This document shows, in pieces, positions 39,099-56,587 of a DNA stretch of 64,000 nt. The position numbers and the translations under genes were made by a program. The stretch spans positions 25,268,611 to 25,332,610 of the forward strand of contig NC_023754.2 of NCBI RefSeq assembly GCF_000499845.2. Direction: 5' to 3'. Below the pieces are notes generated by a model. The model was not told the origin of the DNA and searched no databases. It saw nothing but the letters and a program-made list of their open reading frames with translations. This DNA comes from Phaseolus vulgaris (taxonomy: Eukaryota; Streptophyta; Magnoliopsida; Fabales; Fabaceae). Position 1 is the first letter of the stretch. Each line of letters begins with the position of its first letter.

Positions 39099-39908
39099 GG
39101 GCCGTCAAATTGGTTGACTTGGCTTTTGCTTTATTGTGTTTTGTTGTTGAATTTGTGTTTTGAGAGAGAAAAAGAGAAAATTGGGATCATTTTCATCACG
39201 TGTAACGATCCCGCACCATTCGGGGGCGGTGGCTCTTTTTCTTCCTCATTTATGAGTCAGTCAAATCCTTTCTTCACGAAACCCAGACGAAACCCCCCGC
39301 ACGTCTATACTTTTATCTAACACATTACTTTTTTTCTTCACCAATTAAACCTCTTACCCCTTTTTAAAAGAATTCAGACAGAGACTGCTACTCCCACTAC
39401 TATCCAACAAATTCAATCATCGGGTCGGGTTTTCTTTCTTAATGGATCCACGTTTATCCAACAACTTCCAAAATTTATTCAATTACCATATCTTTTCTCT
39501 ACTTCAAGATATTGCCTCGGGATTGCATTCCCATCACGTACTCCAAACTCTGACTATTGTCTTCAAGTACGGATTTCTTGGCCTTTAACTTTTTAAAAAA
39601 AAAAACATGCAGCTTACTAATATCTATCAGTTAGTATCAAATTATAAGCAGTACAAAACTAATTAGATGAATAAGGATTTTTTTATATAATAAAACCGCT
39701 CATTTTAATTGAGAAAAAATATTAATTATGTTTGTTATATGGTAATAGAAGAAAAAAGGATGATTAATTTTTCATGGAAACATTTTAGGTGTGAGAGAAG
39801 AAGAGGGTTTGTTTACTGTGTATATGTGCAAGAAAAAATTCAAAATCATTAAAATTGGATTATTTTTTCAAGATACTTTCTAGTGAAGAAAGATGTCTAT
39901 CAATTATA

Positions 39909-40341
39909 CCATTTAGTTTAGTGGTTTCCAGTTTCGTTGTATTTTAATGAGACCATGTTCTTCTCCTTATATACAATATTGTTCCTTCTCTTTCTTCTTG
40001 TAATTGGTCTTAATCTGAGTTATGTTCCCCAATTAATTACAATTCTGCATGTCTAATTAATTTTCACAATCACCGTCCCTAACTACGAAGTAAAAGAACT
40101 CTCAACTAGAACATTTAGTTTAGTGGTTTCCAGTTGAGTTATTATTTTCTAATTTAGTGGTTTCCAATTGAGTTATTATTGTATTTTGACCAGACCATCT
40201 TCATCTCCTTATATACAGTATTGTTCCTCCTCCCTCTCTTTGTACTTGGTCTTAATTTGAGTTATGTTCTCAAATTAATTACAATTTTGCATTTCTAGTT
40301 AATTTTCACAATCACCGTCCTTAACTACGAAGTAAAAGAAT
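39909..40341. repeat. Tandem duplication of about 200-230 bp upstream of the WRKY gene
   Basis: Unit 1 about 39909-40107 and unit 2 about 40109-40341 share TTTAGTTTAGTGGTTTCCAG, CTCCTTATATACARTATTG, CACAATCACCGTCC and TAACTACGAAGTAAAAGAA. Unit 2 carries an extra internal copy of the TTTAGTGGTTTCCARTTGAG block. Units are diverged, so the event is not recent. Confidence 0.8.
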
Positions 40342-40517
40342 TTTTTCATCATTTCCAGATATCGATATCAAGTATGTTTTCACTTCATTATTTGGCTCGA
40401 CTCGAAACCATACTATTATTTAACTCAGTCCATGACCTCATAGCTCCAGCCTAACGTATAAGCCAATAAAGATGATAAGTTTGAAGAAGTAATTAATTTC
40501 GAGACACATACAAAAGG

Positions 40518-40523
40518 TTGACC
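40518..40523 (+). promoter_or_regulatory. W-box (TTGACC) upstream of the WRKY gene
   Basis: Consensus W-box about 660 bp before the WRKY start codon. WRKY genes are often self- or cross-regulated through such boxes. A single copy of a short motif is weak evidence. Confidence 0.25.
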
Positions 40524-41177
40524 AAACCTACATCATTTAACTCAATCCATAACCTCAAAGATACAAATTAGGATTAATCGTGACAACGTAAAGTTATATA
40601 AACATACAACAATCTCTGAAATCAAGATAAAGTTATAATAAGTCACACAATTTATTTATTTATTTTCTATTTAAAATTATCACAGTTAAAAAAAATTACA
40701 TTAATCATAATACTTTGACACAATTATACCTTAACATTAACACGATTTTACCTTAACATAACAAAAAATTTACACGATACACTATTAATTCTTAATTTAT
40801 AATTTTTAAAAATTGGTCCCATTTCCGTTATTTTAAAAAAAATGACACAAATAGATAAAAAAAAAAAGGAGAAGAGATGAAATCCGGGGCGGGTTGGGAA
40901 GTGTGAACTGGGAGGTATGAAGTGTGGGCGGGTATTAGACATTGTCCAGGATGACGCACCATCTGGCGCAATAATTTGCAGAATTTTTTAGAAATCTCCA
41001 ATTTGTATTTCCATCTGGTCCACGCTCCTTCTATCCCCCAACTCTTTTTATACCCCAACCCATTGCACCGGACAAAGACTTCATTTCCTGATACCATTCT
41101 CTCTCTCTCTTTCCTTCATCTCTTTTTCTCACATCACATACATCCTCTTTCTCCCTTCTTCTTCTTCTCCTTGTTTT

Positions 41178-43514
41178 ATGGACAAAGGATGGGGACTCAC
41201 CCTTGATACCTCTTCCTCCCAATCTCTCTCATTATTTCCTTCCAAACAACCTTCCACTTCTTTCTCCAAACTTACCAGCGACACCATGTTCCCTCTCCTC
41301 GGATTCCCCGTCAACCTTAGCCGTCCTTCTGTCAAGGACGACGAACACAACCGCAAAGTCGTCGGTGAAGTCGACTTCTTCTCTGACAGAATCACCAAAC
41401 CAACATCCCCACCCTCCCACGACCAACACGTTAAACCCAACATCGTCAAGAAGGAAATTCTTGAAACACCTCTCCACGTTAATGTAATAACCTGCCTAAA
41501 ACTTCCTATTTCTTTCTTTCTATTTTTTCCCACATTATTTATTATTTTCTGCTTCTAAATTACTATTTTCTCTCTCTCTCTAGACTGGTTTACAGCTCCT
41601 TACTGCTAACACTGGGAGTGATCAATCTACCGTCGATGATGGGGTTTCATCGGATGCAGAAGATAAGCTAGCCAAAACCACCGAGGTACATATTTTTTAT
41701 CTATTTATAAATCCTATTAATATATATCGTGTTTGTGGTAATTTAAGTTTTCATTACCCATAAAATTGTGAAATTGATGTATATTCGCTTGGTTATCCAG
41801 CTTGCACAGATGCAAGTGGAGCTTCAACGCATGAACGCGGAGAACAAGAAGCTGAAAGAGATGCTAAGCCATGTGACCGGTAACTACACCGCCTTGCAGA
41901 TGCATCTTATGACATTAATGCATCAGAACCAGCGCACGGAGAACACAGAAAATGAGGTGCTTATCAATTAAATTTATAAATAGTTTCCTTGAATTTCCCT
42001 ACTTTTTTTTTATAATTATAGTGAAGAGACTGAAATTGCTTTGGCACACAGTGAATACCCGGTTACTGTATGATTTTATTTTATTTACGTAAACGATATG
42101 GGTTAGATTTGGAACATGTTAATAATGATGTTGAATTCAGGTTGTTCAGGGAAAGGTCGGGGATAAAACTTATGCTGTCGGTGGAGGAAAGATTCCAAGG
42201 CAGTTTCTTGATATAGGTCCCAGCGGCGCAGCCGAAGTAGATGATCAAGTGTCTGATTCTTCTTCGGATGAGAGAACACGATCGAGCACACCTCAGAACA
42301 ATAATAATGAAGTTGGAACAAGAGATGGTGCGAAAAATGTTAATGGCAAAAGAGAGTTGGGAAGGGAAGGGAGTCCAGACTCAGAATCACAAGGTTGGGG
42401 TCCTAATAAGCTTCAGAAAGTTAGCCCCTCCAATGCAATCGACCAGTCCACTACAGAAGCCACAATGAGAAAAGCTCGTGTCTCAGTTCGTGCCCGATCC
42501 GAAGCTCCCATGGTACGTATGATACTATATATACAATATGTTTGATCAGTTTATTAATTAATTTACAAACCATTAAAGCCAGCGATGACTAGTAGCTTTC
42601 TTCTCTAACATAATGGATCGTTGTTGCAGATAAGCGATGGGTGCCAATGGCGAAAATATGGACAAAAAATGGCCAAGGGGAACCCATGTCCTCGAGCATA
42701 TTATAGATGCACTATGGCAGTTGGTTGCCCAGTTCGCAAACAAGTGAGTTTTCTGATTGATCAATGTATATATCAACAAGATCAATTAAGTATGTATGTA
42801 TTAAGTGTCAAGCATTGTGGCCAAAACTAATTGAAATTTCTTGGTCTTTATTAGGTTCAACGTTGTGCCGAGGATAGAACAATTTTGGTAACAACATATG
42901 AAGGTACACATAATCATCCACTGCCACCTGCTGCTATGGCCATGGCGTCAACCACTGCAGCTGCTGCTAGCATGTTGCTGTCAGGGTCAATGTCCAGTGC
43001 AGATGGAATAATGAACCCAAATCTGCTAGCCAGAGCAATTCTTCCATGCAATTCTAGCATGGCAACACTTTCAGCTTCAGCACCATTTCCAACTGTGACT
43101 TTGGACCTCACACACAACCCAAACCCATTACAATTCCAGAGACCTTCTACCCCATTCCAAGTGCCCTTCCTCCAAGGGCAGCCTCAGAACTTTGGGTCCG
43201 GAGCCACCCCAATGGCACAAGCACAAGCACTTTATAATCAATCAAAATTCTCTGGTCTTCAGCTATCTCAGGAAGTAGGTTCTTCCCAGTTGACCGCACA
43301 AGCTACTAGACCACCCTTACAGCCTAGCCAGCAACCCTCGTCGGCTGATACAGTCAGTGCCGCGGCCGCCGCTATCACCTCCGATCCAAACTTCACCGCC
43401 GTCCTCGCCGCCGCAATCTCCTCTATCATAGGCGGTGCTCATAATGCAAACAACACCACCAATAACAACAACAGCACAAGCAGGACTACCATTAGCAGTT
43501 TTTCAGGAAACTGA
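41178..43514 (+). CDS. WRKY transcription factor, group IIb (WRKY6/31/42-like)
   Basis: Nuclear DNA-binding regulator of the WRKY6/31/42 clade, which acts in defence, senescence and phosphate-starvation responses. Six exons: 41178-41483, 41584-41685, 41801-41956, 42141-42512, 42630-42743, 42855-43514; 569 residues. Exon 1 has the clade's [10 protein letters not shown] start and an EVDFFS motif. Exon 3 encodes a leucine-zipper-like coiled coil (L137, L144, N151, L158). The WRKY domain has WRKYGQK at 319-325 and a zinc finger C339-x5-C345-x23-H369-x-H371, the group IIb spacing. The exon 5/6 border falls between KQ and VQR, the V-type intron typical of groups IIa/IIb. The C-terminus is Ala- then Asn/Thr/Ser-rich. 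A CT-rich leader precedes the ATG. The clade is clear, exact orthology is not. Confidence 0.96.
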
Positions 43515-46308
43515 ACCTTTTTCTTTTTTGCTCCATTTTTTGGTTAATACTATATTATTCCTTAAACTTTGTATTTTTGTACATGGGTATAAGGGAAAAT
43601 GACACCGTAAATGTTCATATTCTTATTAGACCATGTCTTGGGAGGGAGGGATATATTAGATCAGAAAATGTTTCATTTTTTTTGTACCATTTCTTTCCCT
43701 TTGAATAATGTTGTATATTTGATTCAAAAAATCTCGGGAGTAAATAGACAGGGCAAATGAAGAATCGTCTTTTATCTTCTTCCTTTGTCATGTGGTTATA
43801 TTTTCTTTTCTAACTGGTCCACCATGATTTCTGACAATATCGAAAACAACCTAGATGGTCACCCATCCCAAAAGAACAAAAAGGAAAAGAAAAGAAAAAG
43901 TTGTGTACTAACAGCCAATATTGAACGTGTTGCTAGGAATATTCGGATTTTCCCATTGGTCAAGAAATACGGCCATTACTCTTGATATAGACACGTAAAT
44001 GACTAGTTGTTGGATAGGAAGCAGTAATGGATAGGTGGACTTTAGCTAGGGTGAGCCATGCGAGTGAGTTTCTTGGCAATTTCGTTTCGTGTGCCCTCGG
44101 TGTACGTGTACGTGTACATGAGTTAATTGAAATATTGAATAGTGGTGAGTAATAAATTAATAACAGGGTCAACTTAATAGTTAATGTATATGGTGGAAGT
44201 GGAAAAGTGAGATGGTGGACGTTGATTGGAGAAAGTTGGATACAATTTTTGACTTTGTGTCGATGGACGTCGCGTCCACGTTAAGGCCATTGGACGAATC
44301 ATGTTAGAGTATTTAAACTAGGAATGGAGCCAGACATGTCACCTTGTTGCGGTGTTTCCGCACTTGCACGCACCGTACTTCACACACCGTACAAATGGGT
44401 CTTCACCATCTTTTCTTTGACTCTATCCAAACCAAGGGGTGACTTGCTTCATTGGTGAATCACCCAAGCAAATGCAAAGAAAAGATAACATTTTCTTTTC
44501 CATGGGCAATTAATATAGGACCATGTGCTTCCATGTGAAGGAGGAGACTATTTTTATATATATGTGTGTGTTCAAGAAAGATACAGTGCATACTGGGTTT
44601 ATCTTATATCCATGATTGAACTGATTATTCTCATACAGATTCATACTAAACGTTTCTTTGAGTATAACTAACTATAAGAGATACCATTTTTTGGTAAAGA
44701 AACGATAGTGAGCGTAACGTGGATGGAGCATTTGAGTCAATTTCAATGACTATCGAGGATAAGATTTTTTAATCATGCGTGATTCAATTATTTATAAGAG
44801 TAAAATGGATTTATACTAAAAAATATTAGTACTTGATAAAAAATTCACTACAAAACAATGAGTTCCTTTCAAAGTATGTGTTATAAAATTATGACTCATG
44901 GTGCAAATTTTATATTTCTTAATAGTTTGCTTTTATTTTAATAGAAGAGTTACGTTGACTCATACATTGTTGTTAGAATCAATGGGGGAAAAACACATTA
45001 TTGTCATTATACATGCGAAGTGAAACACAAATAAAAAAACATCCAAATAAAGCAAAACAAAAATGATGTTTTATTTTTAATATATACTTTACTGCATACC
45101 AATATATATTTTACGCAATTTAAAAGTCTCTCAAAGAATACTTAATGAAACAGAACATTTAATCTTTGTAGATGGAATTATGGATTTTGTTGAGTAAAGA
45201 GTACTATAAAAGTATCACTGAGAATTTCATACATAAATGACATTATCACACTCAAGTTTGAAAGAAAATAATAAAATAAATAGTGTAAAAATATAAGAGT
45301 ATGATGAATTATTATTCTCAAAGATTTTATACACAAACGTAGTTTTGATATTGTATATTGATTATTGGATGTCATCAATGTAAAAAATAAGTATATAACA
45401 TTGATTAGAACAATAAACAATGAAGTAGGTACAATATCAAAATGTACTTGCAACTAAAATGTAGAAAGACACATATCACATTAATTGTAACATTAACCAA
45501 GGTTACATGTTGCTCTTTTGACTTGAACTTTAAGTTTTGTTTGTTTCAAGAGTTATACTCTTAAAGAGGAAGATGTGAGATATCCATGATTTGGATCAAG
45601 AGATGTGGATGTGCAGGAAAAAGAGAAAGTGGATTCCTCTGAGCAGTGACTCTCCCTTCCTACTCAAATGCATAGATTGAAGGAAAAATTTGTAAATTTA
45701 CATTATATTCAACCATAACAAATCACATTCATCTACGTAACTAATTACTAAATTAATTAGTACTCCATAAAGAGAGAGAAAGAAAATAGTGAAATAAGGT
45801 AACATATCTTGAATTTCAATTTTTTGTTCAAGGAGACCATAATAGAAGAATGCAACAAAGTTGGATTTGAGACTAAAAGTGTTTTAGAGAGTTGGTTGTC
45901 TTGAGGTATTATTGGTTCAAACTCTAGTGTTGCCTTTTATGGCAATTAAACACAAGCGTGGGGGGAATGGTTGTTTCCTTTGGAGACAAAGAGAAAAGTG
46001 TGGGAGGGGCTTCATGGACAAAAAAAAATGGCATAGAGCGGAGGAGTCAACTTCGTGGAGGAGAAGAAGAAAGACTTTCAAGTCACAATGCAATAAAGAG
46101 GAAGGAAAGTAATCCTAATAACAACATTTTCTACATTACTTCTAAATCCAATTGATGTATAAAAGTGGATATAATGTTGATTTTTTTTTTATTCCTAATT
46201 AAACAACCTTTCTATATTGTTACATATGTAAATCAATGTATTTTAATTATTTACAATTATGTCATTTTCACATAGATTTTTAATATTGTTTAATGCATTT
46301 TGATAGTG
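43515..46308. other. WRKY 3' flank and AT-rich spacer
   Basis: The first few hundred bases probably hold the WRKY 3' UTR. A less AT-rich patch at about 44000-44460 has no coding frame. The short open frames near 45912-46155 are Lys/Arg-rich and unsupported. No gene is seen. Confidence 0.5.
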
Positions 46309-46311
46309 AAT

Positions 46312-46904
46312 CACTATAAGAAAAATTGGAATTACATACAGCCGAAATCCGTATGTAAATTGATGGTCAAAAATTTACTTTTAATTTTTACTAATTATTA
46401 TTTATACATATTTAATATTTTTTATTAATGTTGGAAGCAGCACTGGATGGGACTCGAACCCACGTCATAGGACTTGAACCCAAGCCATTATTAATATTGC
46501 AAGGAAACATCCTTCCAGTGCCCAGAGGAAGAGTTAACCACTAGACCAAACAAGTTCTTTAGTCATATTATCATTTTTATTATACTTATTATTATTAACA
46601 TAATTTATACATATTAATATAATTATTATTATTAATAGTAATATTGTTAATAATAATAAGTATAATAAAAATCATAATCATACTAAAGCATTTACTTGGT
46701 GTAGTGGTTAAATTTTCGTTGAGTTATCTGAAGGAACCTGGCTTCAAATCGGATTATATCCGTATGTAATTACATACGGAAAAATACGGATTTAGCCTTC
46801 CCGCTTCATAGCGCCAAAAGTTATATACAGAAAAAAATTCGTATGTAATGTTGATTTTACATACGGATTTTGATTCGTACGTAATTCGCATTTTTATTGT
46901 AGTG
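46312..46904. mobile_element. 593-bp CACTA-ended fold-back element
   Basis: Begins CACTATAAGAAAAA and ends TTTTTATTGTAGTG, so both tips carry the CACTA/TAGTG signature. The flanking 3-bp duplication is AAT (46309-46311 and 46905-46907), the size typical of the CACTA (En/Spm) superfamily. Subterminal blocks ATCCGTATGTAA and TTACATACGG recur in both orientations. The centre is also palindromic: the TTTTATTATACTTATTATTA tract near 46574-46600 pairs with its complement near 46640-46670, so nearly the whole element could fold into one hairpin. No coding capacity. Confidence 0.85.
46435..46560 (-). other. tRNA-derived (Pol III promoter-like) segment inside the CACTA element
   Basis: On the minus strand it contains TGGTCTAGTGG, an A-box-like string, and downstream GGTTCGAGTCC, an exact B-box match, followed by CA as in a tRNA T-arm. 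The boxes are about 80 bp apart, too far for a normal tRNA, and no cloverleaf forms. It resembles a tRNA-derived SINE head or decayed tRNA. A weaker partner (TTGGTGTAGTGG ... GGCTTCAAATC) lies on the plus strand at about 46695-46750 in the opposite arm. Confidence 0.5.
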
Positions 46905-48375
46905 AATTTATTATGATAGAAAAATTATCTAGAAAAGAGTGTACTATATACTTATCTAAACTTTCTTAAAAAAAAGGAAAAGTAAATATGAGAAGAAAAA
47001 AATAAAAATATCTTTAAAGATAAGTTATTCTCTTGTTTAGAAAACAATATATATATATATATATAAAAACTTTTTATTTTTGAAAAAAAAAATAGTAATT
47101 ATTAAAGTGACCATTGATAGGTGCCTTCCTAACTTTGATGTAAGCCAACAAATGAAATCACCTTAGTCTCGTGATGCTCCCAAACATCTCATCCTATTCG
47201 ATATTCGATATTCATTGCATATGAATTATTATGATTATTTATACCTATCAACTTCTTTCAACATTCTTTGTCTTTATCTCTTATAGCACACGCATTCGGT
47301 TTTATCTACACTTTGTGTCTGCATTCTAGCTGCAACAATTTTACAACTCACCATTTCAATTATTGCATGTGTTGCTGTACGAGGGAATTTCTGTCCATGC
47401 TTTTTTCCTTCCAATTTTAACATTAAGCACCATCTTCAAAACAATATTTATACGATATCACTCTCTTTCTTATTTTTTTTTAAATCTTAAAAATAGGTTT
47501 TATTATAATATTACTTATTTTTTATAATCAAATATTTTTTTTAAGCCAAGAGTTTAAACTTTTTATTATGAGTTTCGCTAATCATTCCACTCTTACATAA
47601 TTCACAACATGATTTAGTTTTGTTTTTCAGTTTTTAAAAAAGTTGTAGTAAGATATCCTCAATATCTATTTTTGAGGATGAATTTGAAAAGAAATGGATA
47701 ATTCTTAGTTTAAAAAATATTTTGGAGATGTAATATATGAGTTACTTCCATTAAATTATTTGGATATTTCTATTTATAATTGCTATATAGATTTTAATTT
47801 TTGCTATATGTGCACGAGTGAGATTACGAAAGAAAGAATTAAGAGTCTATAATTGTTTTTGTCGAACTTTTATAAATACGTTCAATATATTATCAATAAG
47901 TCAGGGCATTTGTGTCTGAGTTATTCGATGCTATAATTGAAATATTAATTATATTTCTATTTTAAAAAATATGCTCGATTAAATTTTGATACATTTAAAA
48001 TTATTTTTAAAATGTTTTAGGAATTTATTGGCAAGTTTGTTGTGAGATTTTATATTTTTATTAATGAAATTTATATGAGTGTTACAATTGGAAAACTATA
48101 TTTCTATATCTAAAAGTACAGTTGGTTAATTTTTCCTATTTTTGAAAATATTTTGAAATTCTGAACTAATTAAAAAATTAAAGTTATAATGGAGATTACT
48201 TTTTAACTTACTTCACCCCCATACAAATATAACTTATACATATAGACTTTTCTTATAACATTCTAATAAACATAGAAAATAAAAATTCTCACAGAAATTC
48301 CAAAAGGTTCAACACCTTCAATGAGAACAAGATTATGCATCCGTCCAAGGCCCAGGCCCATTACACAATTTTTAT

Positions 48376-48738
48376 GGGGTTTTGCTTCCTGCACCTAATC
48401 AATTCTAACCTACAGCCTATTAATTTTTGAAATTCTAGAATTGTCCTTGGTTCCAGAATTGAAAAGTAAATTTTGGAAAACAAAATTTTGAAATAGATTT
48501 TTTTGTGTTCTGAAAATGAAATTCTAGAATATAATTGAAAAACCAAAATCTCATTCTGATAAGGTAAATATAAAATATAAATAATATATTCAGAAAAACA
48601 AAATTCGAAAATATATTCTAGAAAAATGATTATGAAAAATAAAAATCCAAAAACATATTGTGAAAAGACTATTTCAGAAAACTGTTTTAAAAAGTTTAAT
48701 CCAGAAAGCGTTTTAGAAACCCAAATCTAGAAAGTAAT
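48376..48738. repeat. Decayed copy of the CTTCCTGCACC repeat family
   Basis: One end reads GGGGTTTTGCTTCCTGCACC (48376-48395), then degenerate ATTCTAGAAT / TTCCAGAATT blocks. Reverse-complemented, it aligns block by block with the copy at 63635-64000 (for example AGAATGAGATWTTGRTTTTTC). The far end is lost in a (TC)n(TA)n run. Confidence 0.6.

Positions 48739-48783
<45 letters not shown>
48739..48783. repeat. Compound (TC)12(TA)10 microsatellite
   Basis: A TC run directly followed by a TA run, abutting the truncated end of the repeat copy on its left. Confidence 0.9.
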
Positions 48784-51700
48784 TATAGTTAAATATAAAT
48801 AAAGAAGTTAACATGTTACTTATAAAACTTAAATTAGTTATGATAGTAGAGAGATTTTTTTAGAATTAAAAAAATAAAAATTAAGATAATGAATGGCATT
48901 ATTAATTATAAGGGCAACTCTTTATGGTAAATGACAATATGTTTTCTTTCATTAGCATTTACAAGTAGCTGTCTGCAAATTTTATTTATTTATTTTGCTC
49001 AAAATATGATTTATTTCCAAATTTAGGGCATTAAATAAGAAGTGAATAAATGTGTTGGTTGTATATGAGAAGTGACCGCACTACTAATAATTACATAATA
49101 AAAAAATAAATATATGACTTAATAAATTAAAATTAATGGTGGTAAAATAAGTCAATCTCACTTGGCCGTTAAAAGTGGGGTGGAATGGTTGGTAGGTTAA
49201 AGTTAATGTTATATAAGTTGAAATTGGTAACTCACACTGTCATAGGGTGGGTTGACAGGCTCACAAGCTGATCTGTTATTTTTTTATTTTTTATTTTTAT
49301 TTTATAATATTTTTATTTTTTATCTATTTATCTGGTTATAGTGATTGATATAACTTTTTAGGCAATAAAAATGTAAGAAAGATCAATAAAATTTTAATAT
49401 TATAATCAAAGAATGTTTAATGTTTAATAAAACAAAATAAGTATCGACTATACTTCGATGAATCAAATAAAGTAAAAATAAAATAAAAATTATATAAAAT
49501 ATTGATCATCACCAATTTTAATTTAAAAAATATAAAATTCTTTTTTAAAAGTATCAAAAATAAAATCCGCTATTTTCTATCCTTAGTCCATCGAGTTGAC
49601 AAATTAAACGAGTCAAACTAATACAAACTGACGAGTTAGGTAAAGCATACCAATACGAATAATGGATTCAAAAAGTTAATCCGTCCTACCTAAATAACCT
49701 AAATAACAGTTAAACACTTGTATCTTAGTTTAAATTAATAGATTAGATTTAAATTAATAGATTAGATGAAGAATGAAATGAGCATTTTGATGTTGATAGA
49801 CACTGGAATCCATTACAATGGTTGTTTAATAATGATTAATTAATGTGTAGAATAAGCAGTTATGGGAGTGGTCTGATGAATATCCTCACTAAACTGGGTT
49901 CTTCCTTGAACTCCCATGACACTCCCTTTCTATTATTTGCAACTTGACAGTGTCTTTGCTTCTTGGCAATGTCTTCAACACTTGCTTCATCTCGTTACCT
50001 TCTACTCCATGCTTTTTGCTCTTTCGTTTTTCCCACTCTTTCTTCAACTTCCCTTTCTTTCCACTGTTGCTCTATTATATTCTTCATATATTAAAGGTAA
50101 GCTTTTGCTATTCATCCAAAACCAATGCTCCAATTGTTGTTCACATAAACGGAATAAAAGAAAACAGTGATTTGACACCTTCCTTAGTTTTTCTTAATTT
50201 GATAATGTCTTTTCCCCTCTCACAAATGATTCTGTTGATGCTTGCAAGTAGTATTCACTAATGCTTCTAGGAAAAACAAGTCTAAATTATTGTTTCGCTT
50301 GTGCAGAAAATATTTTCAACATAATTCCTGATTTTCCTTCTTTTATTATTGGCTTGCTTTCTATAAACTTCTTAAATTTAGCTTTTCTGAATCAAATATT
50401 AAACGAATCTTACATTTTTACTTCAATTGAATTAATTAAAATATATTATGACTTGTAGATTCTAAAATATGAAAATCAAATTATATACTTACGAAAATTT
50501 AGGAAGCTTATTTTTTTTTAAAAAAAAAGAGAGAAGAGGAAGAAATAACATAAAAAATTAACGTAGATTTCAAAATATTTTGCATACTTTAGTAATTTTC
50601 TCCCCTTTTTCAAGTTATAAAAGTAAATGGAAAATGTGATAAAGTTAAGGGTTTATTTATACAAACTTCTCCATAAGTATTTTTTACAAGAGAAAAATAG
50701 GAAGAATAAAAATTTCTCATATATACTAAAATTAGTTTAAGTCAGAGTGACACACAAAAATTTAGATAAATTGTATGAAAAATTGTTTTCACAAATTAAC
50801 TCATAAATGAAATCATGTTAGTTTACATAGAAGTTAATTTTACCCTTTTTATTTTTCATTTATATAAAGAGTTTAGGAAAAAATTCATCCAAATAAATTT
50901 TAAATTAAGAAGAATGACCTCCCTAATCTCATAAAGAAATAACAAAATGTTTATTATATTATTAATAAGCTTAATAGGTGCTTTACAAGACATATATATT
51001 ACGGTCATCTGATTTTTTTCTTATAATTTTTCTTTTACACTAAATTAATTGGCACGACATAGGAAGAAAGTATTTTTTTTAAACAGGTTTTTAAAATAAA
51101 TTTATTAAATAGTTTCTATTTATGTTTACGTTTTTTAATCTAATCTTTAGTTTAGATTTAAATTTGAACTAGAATAAGTTAGTTTAAAGTTATGAAAATT
51201 AATTTTATCATGATAAGATTGTTTTGTCAGTATTAGCAGAGTAAATATTTATTTTCATATAATTTTAAAATATGAACATTTCTATAAAAACTTTCAAGAA
51301 AGAAAAATATAAAGAAAAAAGAAAATTATATTTTTTATAGATTAAAATTAATTTGGGCATAATTTAATCGTAGAAGCTTTCTTGTATAATTTCTTTAGTT
51401 TTAAATCTTGCATAATTAAATTAAATTAAATTAAATTCACATTATATAATTATTTTAAAATACATAAATTATATTTATATTTACAATAAATAATTTATAC
51501 AATGAAATAAATATATTTTTAACTATTCAATTATTTAAAAAAATAAAAAAATTAATTTATACATGAAATAGAAATGGGCATTTTAAAAAATAGTTAAAAA
51601 AAAATCAAATATACGAAATTGATAACTATTAAAAAAAATGATGGTGTTTAACTTTTAAAAAGTATTCTCACGTTTAATACATTTATTCCATTATGTAAAG

Positions 51701-52509
51701 AGAGAATATCTCAATTTTTTCTGAAGCACATAAAAAGTTACATCTCAAATGATTATAAAAATCTGTTCTGTGTTTAGTCGTTAAAGATAATTAAAAAGTC
51801 ATACATTAATCGTTAAAGAACATTAAATTAATCAGTTGAGACTGCAAGCTGAAACATAAAATAAATCTGAACTAGTGGTGCGTTAAATTAGATCCTTAGC
51901 ATCAGCAACGGCAAGGGTGAAAAAGTGTGAATGAACTGAATTCAGTTTATTCATACTCATTTAGTTTTAGATAATAAATAGTTATTAATAAAAAATAAAT
52001 ACTATAATTAAATAATTTATTATATATAACATATCTAACGATAATTTATATTTAACCTTTAAAGAAACAGTTAAAGGAGAAGGGGATTAATTAAGGAGGA
52101 TGAGTTGTGTTGTGTGGCGTGTTAAGGAAACCATAATTAACTTTTGAGGCACGAAAGCTAATCAGTTACATCGGAGGGTCACGAGAAAACTCACCCTCCT
52201 TAGTTTGATGAACGGTTAAAGATGCGGGACCCACAATGAGTACGAGAATAGCTTAAAACCTCAGCTGGCCCCACCACACTGCCACCCTAACCCAGATGCT
52301 CACTTTCTCTTCTTCCCCCCTTTAAATTCTCCTTCTCCTCTCTCTTCAATTCATTCCCCTTCATTCTTTCTCTGCTTTCATTTGCTTTGGTAATCTCATT
52401 CTTCATCTTCTTTTCACTTTCTTGCATGCATGCATTGTTGGATATGTCATTTCTCACTGTTTTCTCTCCTCTTCCATCTTATTACTACCTTTAATCGATG
52501 GTTTTATGA

Positions 52510-56587
<4,078 letters not shown>

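Larger units (their letters stand above)
29198..41177. other. 12-kb gene-poor region upstream of the WRKY gene
   Basis: No open frame here has a recognisable family, and translations are low-complexity or lysine/phenylalanine-rich. Contents listed separately: (AT)n at 30484, a flanked segment at 32025, a 33-bp duplication at 32771, (GA)n at 39060 and a duplication at 39909. Less AT-rich patches at 30840-31130, 37500-37680 and 38930-39310 have no coding signature. The right end holds the WRKY promoter and a CT-rich leader (about 41097-41170). Unrecognised decayed transposons are likely. Confidence 0.5.

Noticed and set aside
41129..41533. 134-residue minus-strand frame over WRKY exon 1
   Set aside because: Antisense shadow; the plus-strand frame has the WRKY-clade N-terminus and continues through all exons.
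46441..46560. Functional tRNA gene
   Set aside because: A- and B-box-like strings are present, but spacing is too long and no cloverleaf or anticodon arm can be drawn.
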